This document shows positions 25,038-34,766 of a stretch of 64,000 nucleotides of DNA, one piece after another; position 1 is the first letter of the stretch; each line of letters opens with the position of its first letter. The notes beneath the pieces are model-generated. The model made no database searches, was not told where the DNA came from, and saw nothing but the letters and a program-made list of their open reading frames with translations. A program made the position numbers and the translations under genes. This DNA comes from Microbacterium sp. SLBN-154 (GTDB lineage Bacteria > Actinomycetota > Actinomycetes > Actinomycetales > Microbacteriaceae): NCBI RefSeq assembly GCF_006715565.1, contig NZ_VFNL01000001.1, forward strand, positions 2,046,001 through 2,110,000, in the 5' to 3' direction.

Positions 25038-25658
25038 ATGATCTCCTCCCTCCACGGCACCGTGCTGCACGTCGAGGCCGACAGCGTCATCGTCGAGGTG
25101 GGCGGAGTCGGGTTCTCCGTCGCGGTGACCCCGCAGGTTTCACGCAGCGCTCCGGTGGGAGAACGCCTCATGCTTCACACCGCACTGATCGTCCGCGAGG
25201 ACGCGCTCTCGCTGTTCGGGTTCCCCACACGCGAAGAGCTGGCGGTGTTCTCGGTTCTCCTCGGGGTGACTGGCGTCGGTCCGAAGTCGGCGCTCGGGGT
25301 GTTGGCCACCCTCACGGTGCCGCAGATCGCCGATGCCGTCGCCGCCGACGATGACGCCCCGTTCCGCCGCGTGTCCGGGATCGGGCCGAAGACGGCGAAG
25401 CTCATCGTCGTGCAGCTGGCAGGCAAGCTCGCCCCCGCTCGTCCCGGAGGTGCGGCGGCCGCGGTCGCGCCCGCGCCCGATCTGAGCGCCCAGGTCGTTC
25501 AGGCGCTCGTGGGTCTCGGCTGGTCCGAGCGTACAGCGGCGGAGGCGGTGGCCACCGTCTCGGAGACCGCGACCGACGCCGACCGCTCCTCGGTCGGCGC
25601 GCTGCTGCGCCGCACCCTCGCCGAGCTCGGGCCGGCGCGGGAGTCGCTCCGTGGGTGA
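25038..25658 (+). CDS. ruvA: Holliday junction DNA helicase subunit RuvA
   Basis: A 206-residue protein: N-terminal OB fold ([20 protein letters not shown]), tandem helix-hairpin-helix motifs ('[16 protein letters not shown]' and '[16 protein letters not shown]'), and a C-terminal UBA-like domain ('[17 protein letters not shown]') that contacts RuvB. It binds four-way junctions and is translationally coupled to ruvB by an 8-base overlap. Confidence 0.97.
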   Translation: MISSLHGTVLHVEADSVIVEVGGVGFSVAVTPQVSRSAPVGERLMLHTALIVREDALSLFGFPTREELAVFSVLLGVTGVGPKSALGVLATLTVPQIADAVAADDDAPFRRVSGIGPKTAKLIVVQLAGKLAPARPGGAAAAVAPAPDLSAQVVQALVGLGWSERTAAEAVATVSETATDADRSSVGALLRRTLAELGPARESLRG

Positions 25659-26679
25659 GGCTCTGGATCCGACCGAACCCGCGGACGAGTCCGAACTCGC
25701 CATCGAGGGAGCTCTTCGCCCGACCTCGCTCGCCGATTTCGTCGGGCAGCAGAAGGTGCGCGGTCAGCTCCAGCTGCTTCTGCAGGCTGCGCGCATCCAG
25801 CAACGCCCGGCCGACCACATCCTGCTCTCCGGCCCTCCCGGGCTCGGCAAGACGACGCTGGCGATGATCGTCGCGCACGAGAGCGAGCGGATGCTGCGGA
25901 TGTCCAGTGGCCCCGCCATCCAGCATGCCGGCGACCTGGCCGCACTGCTGTCGAGCCTCGTCCCGGGCGAGGTGCTGTTCATCGACGAGATCCATCGCAT
26001 GGCCCGCTCCGCCGAGGAGATGCTCTATCTGGCGATGGAGGATTTCCGCATCGACATCATGGTCGGGAAGGGCGCCGGAGCCACCAGCATCCCGCTCGAT
26101 CTCGCACCGTTCACGCTCGTCGGCGCGACCACGCGTTCGGGGATGCTCCCCAACCCCCTTCGCGACCGATTCGGCTTCACCGCGCACCTGGAGTACTACG
26201 AGCCGGAGGAGCTGGAGCAGGTCATCCGGCGTTCGGCGGAGAAGCTCGGTGTGGAGATCCCGGCGTCGTCGCGATCCGAGATCGCGCGCCGCTCGCGCGG
26301 AACCCCGCGGATCGCGAATCGACTGCTGCGTCGGGTGCGCGACTACCTCATCGTCCACCGAGGCGGAGGCGCCGCCGATGCTGAGGTGGTGAACGCGGCC
26401 CTGGAGCTGTACGACGTCGATCGGATCGGGCTGGACCGTCTCGACCGCGCCGTGCTCGATGCCCTCATCCGTCGATTCCACGGCGGACCGGTGGGTCTCG
26501 GAACGCTCGCCGTCGCCGTCGGCGAGGAGCCCGACACCATCGAATCCGTCGTCGAGCCCTACCTCGTCCGCATCGGATTCATGGGCAGAACACCCCGCGG
26601 CCGGGTCGCGACCCCCGACGCGTATGCGCACCTGGGAGCCCCGCACCGCGATGGGGCCCTCAGATTCGATGACCTATAA
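25651..26679 (+). CDS. ruvB: Holliday junction branch migration ATPase RuvB
   Basis: Starts at GTG 25651. The 342-residue AAA+ motor has Walker A '[16 protein letters not shown]', Walker B '[19 protein letters not shown]', sensor '[12 protein letters not shown]', and the arginine finger loop '[15 protein letters not shown]'. It ends in a winged helix with '[22 protein letters not shown]'. It drives branch migration with RuvA. The yajC -10 box overlaps its stop codon. Confidence 0.98.
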   Translation: MGEALDPTEPADESELAIEGALRPTSLADFVGQQKVRGQLQLLLQAARIQQRPADHILLSGPPGLGKTTLAMIVAHESERMLRMSSGPAIQHAGDLAALLSSLVPGEVLFIDEIHRMARSAEEMLYLAMEDFRIDIMVGKGAGATSIPLDLAPFTLVGATTRSGMLPNPLRDRFGFTAHLEYYEPEELEQVIRRSAEKLGVEIPASSRSEIARRSRGTPRIANRLLRRVRDYLIVHRGGGAADAEVVNAALELYDVDRIGLDRLDRAVLDALIRRFHGGPVGLGTLAVAVGEEPDTIESVVEPYLVRIGFMGRTPRGRVATPDAYAHLGAPHRDGALRFDDL

Positions 26680-26680
26680 T
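26675..26680 (+). promoter_or_regulatory. -10 element (perfect TATAAT) of the yajC-secDF promoter
   Basis: TATAAT spanning the ruvB stop codon, with transcription expected near 26687 and a 5' UTR of about 77 bases before yajC. Confidence 0.6.
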
Positions 26681-26763
26681 CGCTCAAGGCTTCTCGCCGC
26701 CCTTCCTCCCTGCACGGCAGCGCCGCCCCAGGCGCGCCGAAACCGAAAGGTGCCTCTCACCTC

Positions 26764-27225
26764 ATGGACTTCGCGACCTTCTTCGCCAACTACGGCCTGA
26801 TCCTTCTGTTGGCCGCTCTGTTGGTCTTCATGTTCTGGAGCTCGCGCCGTCGCCTGCAGAAGCAGAAGGCCGAGCAGGAGGAGCGCGCCCGCCAGACCGT
26901 TCCGGGTGCCGAGGTTCTCCTCCAGGGTGGCCTCTACGGCACGATCGTCTCCTACGACCCCGACAACCTCGACCAGCCCGCGGTCGTGGAGATCGCCCCC
27001 GGGGTGAGCATCAAGGTGCACAGCCAGGCGATCCTCCGCGTGGTGAATCCCACCGACGTGCTGTCGGAGGAGGATTTCATCGAGGCCGAGGTGAGCAAGG
27101 AGGAGTACCTCGAGGGCGTGGCCACGGGCGACATCACCTCGATCAGCGACGACCGACGCGCCGCCTCACCCGCCGCGCCCATCGACGACTCCGACACGGA
27201 CAAGCGCACCAAGCCCGACGCCTGA
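26764..27225 (+). CDS. yajC: Preprotein translocase accessory subunit YajC
   Basis: A 153-residue protein with one N-terminal membrane segment (about residues 8-25, LILLLAALLVFMFWSSRRR) and the YajC cytosolic domain ('VPGAEVLLQGGLYGTIVSYD', 'VVEIAPGVSIKVHSQAI'). The acidic C-terminal tail is longer than in E. coli, as is usual in actinobacteria. It works with SecDF at the Sec translocon and heads the yajC-secD-secF unit. Confidence 0.93.
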   Translation: MDFATFFANYGLILLLAALLVFMFWSSRRRLQKQKAEQEERARQTVPGAEVLLQGGLYGTIVSYDPDNLDQPAVVEIAPGVSIKVHSQAILRVVNPTDVLSEEDFIEAEVSKEEYLEGVATGDITSISDDRRAASPAAPIDDSDTDKRTKPDA

Positions 27226-27261
27226 CCCGTCGTTCGACGGCTCGAAGAAAGCTGACCCCTC

Positions 27262-28992
27262 GTGGCCACATCCACCCCCGTCCGCCGCGCCTGGCGGGCT
27301 CTGATCGGCCTGCTGGCGATCACGGCAGCCCTGTTCGGCATCAACGCGCTCGGTGTCTACGCGTTCGGCCAGAGCTCCTGGGTTCCTGAGCTCGCGCTCG
27401 ATCTGCAGGGCGGCACCCAGATCGTCCTCGAGGCCCAGACGGAGAACGCGGAACCGCCGTCGACGGAGCAGCTGGAGCAGGCGGTCACGATCATCCGGCA
27501 GCGCGTCGATGCGTCCGGCGTCGGCGAGGCGGATGTCGCCACCCAGGCCGGCAACCAGATCGTCGTGCAGATCCCCGGCGAGGCCGACGAGGAGACCCGT
27601 CAGCGCATCGAGCAGTCGGCACAGCTGCAACTGCGTGCGGTGCTCGCCACGAGCAATGAGACCACCGGCGCGTTCATCGGGCAGGACGGCAACCAGACGC
27701 CCTACCCCACGCCCGACCCGTCCCTGCCGTCGACGCCGTCACCGTCGCCGTCCGACGGCAGCGATCCGGCGTGGATCACCCCGGCGCTGCAGGCGCAGTA
27801 CGACGCCTACAACTGCTCCGACCCCGCGAACGACCCCGCGAACGCGCCGGCCGACCAGCCGCTCATCACCTGCGACCCCACCGGGACGGTCAAGTACCTG
27901 CTGGGACCGGTCGAGCTCGATGGGGCGGCGATCGACGACGCCACCTTCGGTCTTCAGCAGACCGACGGTCGCTGGGCGGTCAACCTCGTGTTCGACGGCG
28001 AGGGCACGCAGATCTTCGGAGAGATCAGCCAGCGCCTCTTCGGTGCCGCGCCGCCGCTGGACCAGTTCGCTTTCGTCCTCGACGGGTCGGTGCTCTCGGC
28101 GCCGCAGATGAACGGGGTCATCCTCGACGGCCGCCCGAGCATCACCGGCAGTTTCACGCAGGAGTCCGCGCAGGTGCTCGCCGACCAGCTGCGTTACGGC
28201 GCGCTGCCGCTGAGCTTCGAGGTGGTCAGCTCCGACACCATCTCGGCCACCCTGGGATCCCAGCAGCTGCAGATCGGCCTCATCGCCGGTCTCATCGGTC
28301 TGATCCTCGTCGCCCTCTACTCCCTCGCCGTGTATCGCGCACTGGGCTTCGTCATCATCGCCTCGCTGATCGTGATGGGCGTGCTGACCTACATCACGCT
28401 GTGCATCCTGGCGTGGCGCATCGGGTACCGCCTGTCTCTGGCCGGCGTGGCGGGTGTGATCGTCTCCATCGGATTCACCGCCGACAGCTTCATCGTCTAC
28501 TTCGAACGAATACGAGATGAGCTCCGCGACGGCAAGTCGATCACGGGCGCCGTCGAAGACGGCTGGGCCCGCGCGCGCCGGACGATCTACATCTCCAAGT
28601 CGATCAACGTCCTCGCGGCGGTCGTGCTCTACATCCTCGCCGACGCCACCGTGAAGGGCTTCGCCTTCACGCTGGGGCTCACCACGGTGATCGACGTGCT
28701 GATCTTCATCCTGTTCACCCACCCGGTGCTGCAGCTGCTGGCGCGCACCCGCTTCTTCGGCTCGGGGCATCCCCTCTCCGGCCTCGACCCGAAGGCCCTC
28801 GGTGCTGTCTACCGGGGTCGCGCGCAGTTCCGCGCGCCGGTGACCGCGGGCAAGACGCCGGCGGCACGGCGGGCGGGCAAGGCGCGCAGCGAGGCGGAGC
28901 GACGGCAGACGATCGCCGAGCGCAAGCAGGCGGAGCTCGCCGCCACCGAGTCCGGCAAGTCCGCAACGAAGGTCAAGGACGGAGACCACTGA
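27262..28992 (+). CDS. secD: Protein translocase subunit SecD
   Basis: A 576-residue membrane protein starting at GTG 27262. It has an N-terminal membrane segment, the 'LALDLQGGTQIVLEAQ' motif, a periplasmic domain with a Pro/Ser/Asp-rich linker (about residues 150-175), and six C-terminal segments. Family motifs include 'GALPLSFEVVSSDTISATLG' and 'LAGVAGVIVSIGFTADSFIVYFERIRDEL'. The cytoplasmic tail is rich in Lys, Arg and Glu. With SecF it uses the proton gradient to complete export. Its stop overlaps the secF ATG. Confidence 0.97.
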   Translation: MATSTPVRRAWRALIGLLAITAALFGINALGVYAFGQSSWVPELALDLQGGTQIVLEAQTENAEPPSTEQLEQAVTIIRQRVDASGVGEADVATQAGNQIVVQIPGEADEETRQRIEQSAQLQLRAVLATSNETTGAFIGQDGNQTPYPTPDPSLPSTPSPSPSDGSDPAWITPALQAQYDAYNCSDPANDPANAPADQPLITCDPTGTVKYLLGPVELDGAAIDDATFGLQQTDGRWAVNLVFDGEGTQIFGEISQRLFGAAPPLDQFAFVLDGSVLSAPQMNGVILDGRPSITGSFTQESAQVLADQLRYGALPLSFEVVSSDTISATLGSQQLQIGLIAGLIGLILVALYSLAVYRALGFVIIASLIVMGVLTYITLCILAWRIGYRLSLAGVAGVIVSIGFTADSFIVYFERIRDELRDGKSITGAVEDGWARARRTIYISKSINVLAAVVLYILADATVKGFAFTLGLTTVIDVLIFILFTHPVLQLLARTRFFGSGHPLSGLDPKALGAVYRGRAQFRAPVTAGKTPAARRAGKARSEAERRQTIAERKQAELAATESGKSATKVKDGDH

Positions 28993-29981
28993 TGCGGTCC
29001 ATGAGCCAGCTCGGCAACGATCTCTACACCGGCAAGACCAGCTTCCCGTTCGTCGGGCGCCGGCGTCTGTGGTTCATCATCGCGGCGATCCTCGTGATCG
29101 GTTCCGCTCTGGTGCCGCTGTTCCGTCCCATCCAGCTCTCCATCGAATTCACCGGTGGCTCGCAGTTCACCGTCTCCGGCGTCGCCACCACCGATCAGGC
29201 CCTGGCGACCGACGCCGTGCAGTCCGTCGTCCCCGGCGCCGTCACCCGCGTCGTCACGGTCGGCTCGGACGCCATCCGTGTGCAGACCGACCAGGTCACC
29301 GACGACGAGAGCCTGCAGATCTCCACGGCACTGGCCGAGGAGTACCAGGTGCCCGCCGCCGATGTCAGCTACTCCTTCATCGGGCCCAGCTGGGGCGCGG
29401 ATGTCACGCGGCAGTCGCTCTGGGGCCTTGCGATCTTCCTCGCGCTGACCTTCCTGATCCTCGCGATCTACTTCCGCACCTGGAAGATGTCGACGGCGGC
29501 GATCATCGGCCTGGTCGACGTGCTCATCATCACCGTCGGGGTCTACGCCCTCTTCGGGTTCGAGATCTCACCGGCCGCGGTCATCGGCTTCCTGACGATC
29601 CTCTCGTATGCGCTGTACGACACCACGGTGGTCTTCGACAAGATCAGGGAGAACACCAGCGAGGACGGCGAAGTCTCGGGTCGAACGTTCGGCGAGTCGG
29701 TCAACCTGGCAGTCAACCAGACGCTGGTCCGCTCGATCAACACCACGGTCGTCGCGGCGCTGCCCACCGGGGCGATCCTCTTCATCGGTGCGCTGTGGCT
29801 CGGCGCGCGGACGCTCACCGACATCTCACTGTCGATCTTCGTCGGAACGATCGTGGCGGCGTACTCGACGATCTTCGTCGCGGCCCCGCTGTACGCGCTC
29901 TTCCGCGAGAAGGAGCCCGCGATCCGGGCCCGCGACGAGCGCGTCCTCGCCGCGCGTGAACTGGCCGGCACACCTGTCTGA
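28992..29981 (+). CDS. secF: Protein translocase subunit SecF
   Basis: A 329-residue protein with six membrane segments, the family motif 'IEFTGGSQFTV' near residue 55, and 'LSYALYDTTVVFDKIRENT' near residue 200. The second in-frame ATG (29001) is possible, but the first overlaps the secD stop (TGATG). It forms the SecDF complex with the preceding gene. Confidence 0.97.
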   Translation: MRSMSQLGNDLYTGKTSFPFVGRRRLWFIIAAILVIGSALVPLFRPIQLSIEFTGGSQFTVSGVATTDQALATDAVQSVVPGAVTRVVTVGSDAIRVQTDQVTDDESLQISTALAEEYQVPAADVSYSFIGPSWGADVTRQSLWGLAIFLALTFLILAIYFRTWKMSTAAIIGLVDVLIITVGVYALFGFEISPAAVIGFLTILSYALYDTTVVFDKIRENTSEDGEVSGRTFGESVNLAVNQTLVRSINTTVVAALPTGAILFIGALWLGARTLTDISLSIFVGTIVAAYSTIFVAAPLYALFREKEPAIRARDERVLAARELAGTPV

Positions 29982-30043
29982 GCATCGACTCGAGGTGGCG
30001 GCGCCGGCCCGGGGCCGCGCGCGAAGGGTCTGCGCACGCGGCG

Positions 30044-30049
30044 TAGGAT
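30044..30049 (+). promoter_or_regulatory. -10 element of the rel promoter
   Basis: TAGGAT, about 27 bases before the GTG at 30076; transcription would start near 30056, leaving a short leader that contains GGAGGGAGG as the ribosome binding site. Confidence 0.5.
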
Positions 30050-30075
30050 GAGGTGTCCAGCGGAGGGAGGGGTCA

Positions 30076-32349
30076 GTGACTGAGACCGTCCCGTCCGCCC
30101 CGGCACCTCCCTCGTCGCAGACGACATCGTCGCTGAGGCGGCTCGTGCCGAGGATCTTCTCGCGCTCCGCACGGCGTGACGACGTCGAACGCCTGCTGCG
30201 CACGGTGCGCACGCACCATCCCAAGGGTGATCTCACCATCATCGAGCGGGCGTACACCGTCGCCGACGGAGCCCACGCCGGGCAGACGCGGCAAAGCGGC
30301 GAGCCCTACATCACCCACCCGCTCGCGGTCGCGCAGATTCTCGCCGATCTGGGCCTGGGCCCGCGGGCGATCGCCGCCGCCCTCCTCCACGACACCGTCG
30401 AGGACACCGGCTACCCGCTCGACACCCTCGCGGCCGAGTTCGGCGACGAGGTCGCCATGCTGGTGGACGGCGTCACCAAGCTCGACAAGGTCAAATACGG
30501 CGAGAGCGCTCAGGCCGAGACCGTCCGCAAGATGATCGTGGCGATGTCGCGCGACATCCGGGTCCTCATCATCAAGCTCGCCGATCGCCTCCACAACGCC
30601 CGCACCTGGGGCTTCGTCCCGCCCGAGAAGGCCAAGAAGAAGGCCACCGAGACCCTGGAGATCTACGCCCCGCTCGCGCACCGGCTGGGTATCCAGACGA
30701 TCAAGTCGGAGCTGGAGGACCTGTCCTTCGCCGTTCTGCATCCCAAGCTCTACGCCGAGATCGACAGTCTCGTCAAACAGCGGACCCCGCAGCGGGAGCA
30801 GTACGTCCAGAGTGTCATCGAAGCGGTCGAAGGAGACCTTCGCGATCTCCGGGTACGCGGTCGGGTCATGGGTCGGCCCAAGCAGCTGTACTCGGTGTAT
30901 CAGAAGATGATCGTCCGCGGCCGCGAGTTCGACGACATCTACGACCTCATCGGAATCCGCGTGCTCGTGGGGAGCGTTCGCGACTGCTACGCGGTGCTCG
31001 GTGCGATCCACGCGCGGTGGACGCCGCTGTCGGGCCGCTTCAAGGACTACATCGCCACGCCGAAGTTCAACCTCTACCAGTCGCTGCACACCACCGTCAT
31101 CGGTCCGGCGGGACGCACGGTGGAGATCCAGATCCGCACCAACGAGATGCATCAGCAGGCCGAGTATGGTGTGGCGGCGCACTGGAAGTACAAGGAACGG
31201 ATGAACGGCGGCAAAGCCGACTCCAAGGCGGTCGACGCCGACATGGCCTGGCTCGCCCACATCTCCGACTGGCAGGCCGAGACGGCCGACCCGGGCGAGT
31301 TCCTCGACTCGCTGCGCTTCGAGATCGGCGCGAAAGAGGTGTACGTCTTCACGCCCAAGGGTCGCGTGATCGGCCTGCCCTCGGGTGCGACGCCGGTGGA
31401 CTTCGCCTACGCCGTCCACACCGAGATCGGCCACCGCACGATGGGGGCGAAGGTCAACGGGCGGCTTGTGCCCCTGGAGTCCGAACTCAACAGCGGCGAC
31501 GTGGTCGAGGTGTTCACCTCGAAGAATCCCGATGCGGGTCCGAGTCAGGACTGGCTCGGGTTCGTCAAGAGCACCCGCGCCCGCAACAAGATCCGCGGCT
31601 GGTTCACCAAGGAGCGGCGCGAGGAAGCGGTCGAGCAGGGGAAGGATGCGATCGCCCGGGCGATGCGCCGCCAGAACCTCCCGCTCCAGCGTCTGATGAA
31701 CCAGGATTCCTTCACCGAGGTCGCCCGGCAGCTTCGTTACGAGGACGTCTCCGCCCTGTACGCCGCGGTCGGCGAGGGACATGTGTCGACGCAGTCCGTG
31801 ATCGAGAAGGTCACGGCGCTCGTGAGTGCTGCCGAGGACACCTCCACGGGCCCGATCGACCTCCCGGCGGTCGGCCGGTCGCGGGCGCCCCGCGGCGGCG
31901 AGTCCGGGGTGCTGGTCCGCGGCGCCCCCGACATCCTCGTCAAGCTCGCCAAGTGCTGCACCCCCGTTCCCGGCGACGAGATCGTGGGTTTCGTCACCCG
32001 GGGGAGCGGGGTGTCGGTCCACCGTGCGGATTGCACCAATGTGAGATCGCTGAAGGAAGACCCCGAGCGTCTCATCGAGGTGGAGTGGGCCCCGACCACC
32101 AAGAGCGTGTTCCTCGTCCAGATCCAGGTCGAGGCGCTCGACCGCTCCGGGCTGCTCAGCGATGTCACGCGCGTGCTCAGCGAGCATCACGTCAACATCC
32201 TGTCCGCCACCGTGTCGACCTCCAACGACCGGTTGGCCATCAGCCGCTTCGTGTTCGAGATGGGCGACACCGTGCACTTGGATCGCGTGCTCAACGCCGT
32301 ACGGCGCATCGATGCGGTCTACGACGTGTACCGCGTGACGTCTTCCTGA
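30076..32349 (+). CDS. rel: Bifunctional (p)ppGpp synthetase/hydrolase (Rel)
   Basis: A 757-residue long RelA/SpoT homologue. The hydrolase domain keeps '[15 protein letters not shown]' (His105-Asp106), and the synthetase domain has '[13 protein letters not shown]' where RFKD (residues 321-324) is the RXKD form associated with bifunctional enzymes rather than the EXDD form of synthetase-only RelA. A TGS domain ('[19 protein letters not shown]', about residues 415-470) and a C-terminal ACT domain ('[19 protein letters not shown]') complete it. It makes and degrades the stringent alarmone. GTG start with a strong GGAGGGAGG upstream. Confidence 0.97.
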   Translation: MTETVPSAPAPPSSQTTSSLRRLVPRIFSRSARRDDVERLLRTVRTHHPKGDLTIIERAYTVADGAHAGQTRQSGEPYITHPLAVAQILADLGLGPRAIAAALLHDTVEDTGYPLDTLAAEFGDEVAMLVDGVTKLDKVKYGESAQAETVRKMIVAMSRDIRVLIIKLADRLHNARTWGFVPPEKAKKKATETLEIYAPLAHRLGIQTIKSELEDLSFAVLHPKLYAEIDSLVKQRTPQREQYVQSVIEAVEGDLRDLRVRGRVMGRPKQLYSVYQKMIVRGREFDDIYDLIGIRVLVGSVRDCYAVLGAIHARWTPLSGRFKDYIATPKFNLYQSLHTTVIGPAGRTVEIQIRTNEMHQQAEYGVAAHWKYKERMNGGKADSKAVDADMAWLAHISDWQAETADPGEFLDSLRFEIGAKEVYVFTPKGRVIGLPSGATPVDFAYAVHTEIGHRTMGAKVNGRLVPLESELNSGDVVEVFTSKNPDAGPSQDWLGFVKSTRARNKIRGWFTKERREEAVEQGKDAIARAMRRQNLPLQRLMNQDSFTEVARQLRYEDVSALYAAVGEGHVSTQSVIEKVTALVSAAEDTSTGPIDLPAVGRSRAPRGGESGVLVRGAPDILVKLAKCCTPVPGDEIVGFVTRGSGVSVHRADCTNVRSLKEDPERLIEVEWAPTTKSVFLVQIQVEALDRSGLLSDVTRVLSEHHVNILSATVSTSNDRLAISRFVFEMGDTVHLDRVLNAVRRIDAVYDVYRVTSS

Positions 32350-32897
32350 TCGGCCGGACGGGCCGCCAGCTCGGCGAGGAGATCGAGGGCACGCCGCTTG
32401 TGCGGCACCCGTCCTCGGCTGCTGAGCTGTCGGTGTGCGGCCTCCGCCAGACCGGGTCTGAGCCCGGAGAGCTCCGCGGCGGCACGGGTGTGGTCCTCGT
32501 CGGCGACCCGGCAGAGGTCGGAGAGCGTCCGCACGGGCGTGGTCACCCAGACTCCGCCGATGTGCTCGACGTCCCCGTGATCGAGCGCCATGTCGCGGAC
32601 GACGACGCGCCGGTCGTGCACCGCGGTCACCCGTCGGGTGACGGCCCGCTGCACGGTGTGGCGGGCCGGCGGCTCGGCGATCGCGCCGTGGATCCAGGTG
32701 GCGCTGAGGTGGGTGGCCGCGAACAGATCGGTGAGGATGCCGCCGAGCGATCCCGCCCGCAGGGCCGCCGTCTCCACGGCGTCGGCCGGCATGTAACCGT
32801 CGCCCACCTCGATGACGTCGCCGTCTAATCGCGCTGCCGACAGCTCGGTGGCCGACAACCGGTCGCCCGGGAGGTAGAGGAAGCGCGACAGGGGCAT
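32319..32897 (-). CDS. AbiEi-like winged-helix protein, orphan
   Basis: A 192-residue protein. Its composition and the central '[19 protein letters not shown]' segment match the actinobacterial 'AbiEi family antitoxin-like' proteins. There is no adjacent AbiEii nucleotidyltransferase, so a toxin-antitoxin role is not supported. The 3' end overlaps the end of rel on the opposite strand by 31 bases. The predicted -10 (CAGACT, seven bases before the ATG on the minus strand) would make it leaderless. Function unknown. Confidence 0.7.
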   Translation of the reverse strand: MPLSRFLYLPGDRLSATELSAARLDGDVIEVGDGYMPADAVETAALRAGSLGGILTDLFAATHLSATWIHGAIAEPPARHTVQRAVTRRVTAVHDRRVVVRDMALDHGDVEHIGGVWVTTPVRTLSDLCRVADEDHTRAAAELSGLRPGLAEAAHRQLSSRGRVPHKRRALDLLAELAARPADQEDVTRYTS

Positions 32898-32959
32898 GGC
32901 CGCGAGTCTGCCGCGGATGGGCCCGCGGTGGGTCGCCCTGTGGACAACCCCGCCCGGGG

Positions 32960-34228
32960 TCAGCCGCCGAGTGCGCGCAGCCAGGCCTGCCGGGCCTCGA
33001 GCGCTTCTTTGGCCTTCGCCACCGCCCGGGCATCTCCCGATGCCTCGGCGGCGGCCACCTCGGCTTCGAGCTTGGCGATGGCGTCGGTCAGCTGACGGGT
33101 CATGTCGTCGGCGCGAGCCTGTGTCTCAGGATCGTTGCGCTTCCACTCGACCTCTTCGCGCGACCGGACGGCCTGCTCGACCTTGCGGAGCTCGTCGTCG
33201 AGCGAACGCTCGGCGTCGCGAGGGAAGATGCGACCGATCTCATCCCATTTGCGCTGGATGCCGGTCAGCAGCGAACGCGCCTTGGCGACGTCCTTCTCGT
33301 CCGGGATCGGGCGGGCCTCGACCAACAGGGCCTTCTTCGCCTCGATCTTCTCCTTCGATGCTTCGGCGTCGGCTGCTTCGCGTTCCCCGCGTGCGGCGTA
33401 GAGCGCGTCGCCGGCGGCCTTGAAGCGCGCCCACAGCGCGTCATCCGCCTTCTTTCCGGCACGCCCGGCGGACTTCCACTCGTCCAGCAGGTCGCGATAG
33501 GCGCCGATGCCGTCCTCGCCGCGCGGAGCGAGGGCTTCAGCGCGTTCGATAAGTCGGGTCTTGCGGTCGCGGACGGACTTGTGGGCCTCGTCGAGCTCGG
33601 CGTAGAACGACCGGCGGTGCTTGTCGATGGTGGCGCGGGCGTCGCGGAAACGCTTCCACAGCTGCTGCGCGGTCGAGCGGGGCAGACGCGGACCGTTCTG
33701 CTGCTGGGACTGCCACTGGTCGAACAGCGCGGACAGCTCGGTCGAGACCTGCTTCCACTGCACCGATCGCGGGTCGCGGGCGGCGAGCTCCTCTGCGCGC
33801 TCGACGAGGGCCGTGCGCTCCTTCACGGCGGCATCCACAGCCTCGCGGGCTGCGGCGGCCTCGGTCGCCGACGCTTCGGCGAGCGAGGAGGTGAGGGCGG
33901 CGACCCGCGCCTCGAGGGCGGCGAGGTTTCCCACCGCGGCGGCGCCGCTGATCTTCGCCTGCAGCGAGGTCGCGGTCGAGCGGAGGTCGCTGGCCGACGC
34001 GCCACCGCGGCGATGGCGGACCTCGAGGAGCGTCACCTCGGAGGCGAGATCGGTGAATTTGCGCTCGAAGTACGCGAGGGCCTCTTCGGGGGAGCCGTCG
34101 GGGAACTGGCCGACGACGCGCCATCCGTCCGTCTCTCGCACCGAGACGGTGCCGTCCTCGTCGACGCGGCCCCAGGGCTGGTCGTCGGTGGGGGTTTCCG
34201 GGCTGGTGGGGTCTGCTGCGGCAGTCAC
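32960..34228 (-). CDS. DUF349-domain coiled-coil protein
   Basis: Start placed at GTG 34228, six bases after GAGGTG; an alternative GTG at 34237 is part of that site. The 422-residue product is mostly helical, with repeated DUF349 units. Each has the 'WKQVSTELSALFDQWQ', 'LWKRFRDARATIDKHR', 'LWARFKAAGDALY' type of Trp-x-x-Phe pattern, from about residue 130 to 350. A 60-residue N-terminal segment resembles a small beta-domain (VSVRETDGWRVVGQFPDGS). Strongly predicted coiled coils flank the repeats. The family is widespread in actinobacteria without a settled function. Confidence 0.88.
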   Translation of the reverse strand: MTAAADPTSPETPTDDQPWGRVDEDGTVSVRETDGWRVVGQFPDGSPEEALAYFERKFTDLASEVTLLEVRHRRGGASASDLRSTATSLQAKISGAAAVGNLAALEARVAALTSSLAEASATEAAAAREAVDAAVKERTALVERAEELAARDPRSVQWKQVSTELSALFDQWQSQQQNGPRLPRSTAQQLWKRFRDARATIDKHRRSFYAELDEAHKSVRDRKTRLIERAEALAPRGEDGIGAYRDLLDEWKSAGRAGKKADDALWARFKAAGDALYAARGEREAADAEASKEKIEAKKALLVEARPIPDEKDVAKARSLLTGIQRKWDEIGRIFPRDAERSLDDELRKVEQAVRSREEVEWKRNDPETQARADDMTRQLTDAIAKLEAEVAAAEASGDARAVAKAKEALEARQAWLRALGG

Positions 34229-34279
34229 GGGATGCACCTCATCGCGGCCGAGGCCGGGTGTGGGGGATGGACGCGCCCC

Positions 34280-34285
34280 AGCCTA
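34280..34285 (-). promoter_or_regulatory. -10 element of the DUF349 gene promoter
   Basis: TAGGCT on the minus strand, about 50 bases upstream of GTG 34228. Confidence 0.4.
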
Positions 34286-34328
34286 GTACGGCGTCGCGGC
34301 CGGGCGAGGGGATTGTGCCCGGGTGCGC

Positions 34329-34655
34329 CTATTGATCCGCAGGAGCGGAGGGATCACCGCTCGGCGCGGGCGTCGTCTCGAGCGGGGTGGGCTCGGGCGT
34401 GGGTCCGTCGGTCGGGCTGGGGACCGAGGTCTGGGTCGGCGAGGGCGCGGGTTCGGGTGCCCCGGGTCCGACGGTGAAGTAGGCGGTCTGCGCGGCGACG
34501 ATCCCCGCGATGAGCAAGCCGCCGGCGACACCGGCGATGAGGTTGTCGCGGCGGCGTCGGCGTTGCTGACCCTCGTGGAAGCTCTGACGGGCCTGGTAGA
34601 GCCGGGCTCGTTCGCGTTCCGCGCGGGACGCACGATCCTTGCTTCCGGTGGCCAC
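34329..34655 (-). CDS. Small single-pass membrane protein with proline-rich tail
   Basis: Start at GTG 34655, directly after GGAGG. The 108-residue protein has a highly basic cytoplasmic N-terminus (about residues 5-37, ending RRRRRD), one membrane segment (about residues 39-62) and an exported Pro/Ser/Thr-rich low-complexity tail. I do not recognise a domain. It lies between the DUF349 gene and rarA. Its own TAGGAT box lies about 40 bases upstream. Confidence 0.65.
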   Translation of the reverse strand: MATGSKDRASRAERERARLYQARQSFHEGQQRRRRRDNLIAGVAGGLLIAGIVAAQTAYFTVGPGAPEPAPSPTQTSVPSPTDGPTPEPTPLETTPAPSGDPSAPADQ

Positions 34656-34692
34656 CGATCCTCCTTCGGTCCCGGCGGTCCCGGGCGCAATG

Positions 34693-34698
34693 ATCCTA
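34693..34698 (-). promoter_or_regulatory. -10 element for the small membrane protein gene
   Basis: TAGGAT on the minus strand, about 38 bases before the GTG start at 34655. Confidence 0.4.
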
Positions 34699-34754
34699 TG
34701 CACAGCGCCGGGGGGCCGCCAAACGCGGGAGGAGGCGGTGTCGGCGGTCGCCGT

Positions 34755-34760
34755 TAGCCT
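34755..34760 (+). promoter_or_regulatory. -10 element of leaderless rarA promoter
   Basis: TAGCCT, six bases, GTG start at 34767. Confidence 0.5.
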
Positions 34761-34766
34761 TGGGGA

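Noticed and set aside
32319..32897. Toxin-antitoxin (AbiE) system
   Set aside because: Only an AbiEi-like protein is present, without an AbiEii nucleotidyltransferase next to it; the same holds at 52009.
30073..33033. A 986-codon minus-strand frame opposite rel
   Set aside because: rel is unambiguous on the plus strand; the antisense frame has no domain and crosses an intergenic region.
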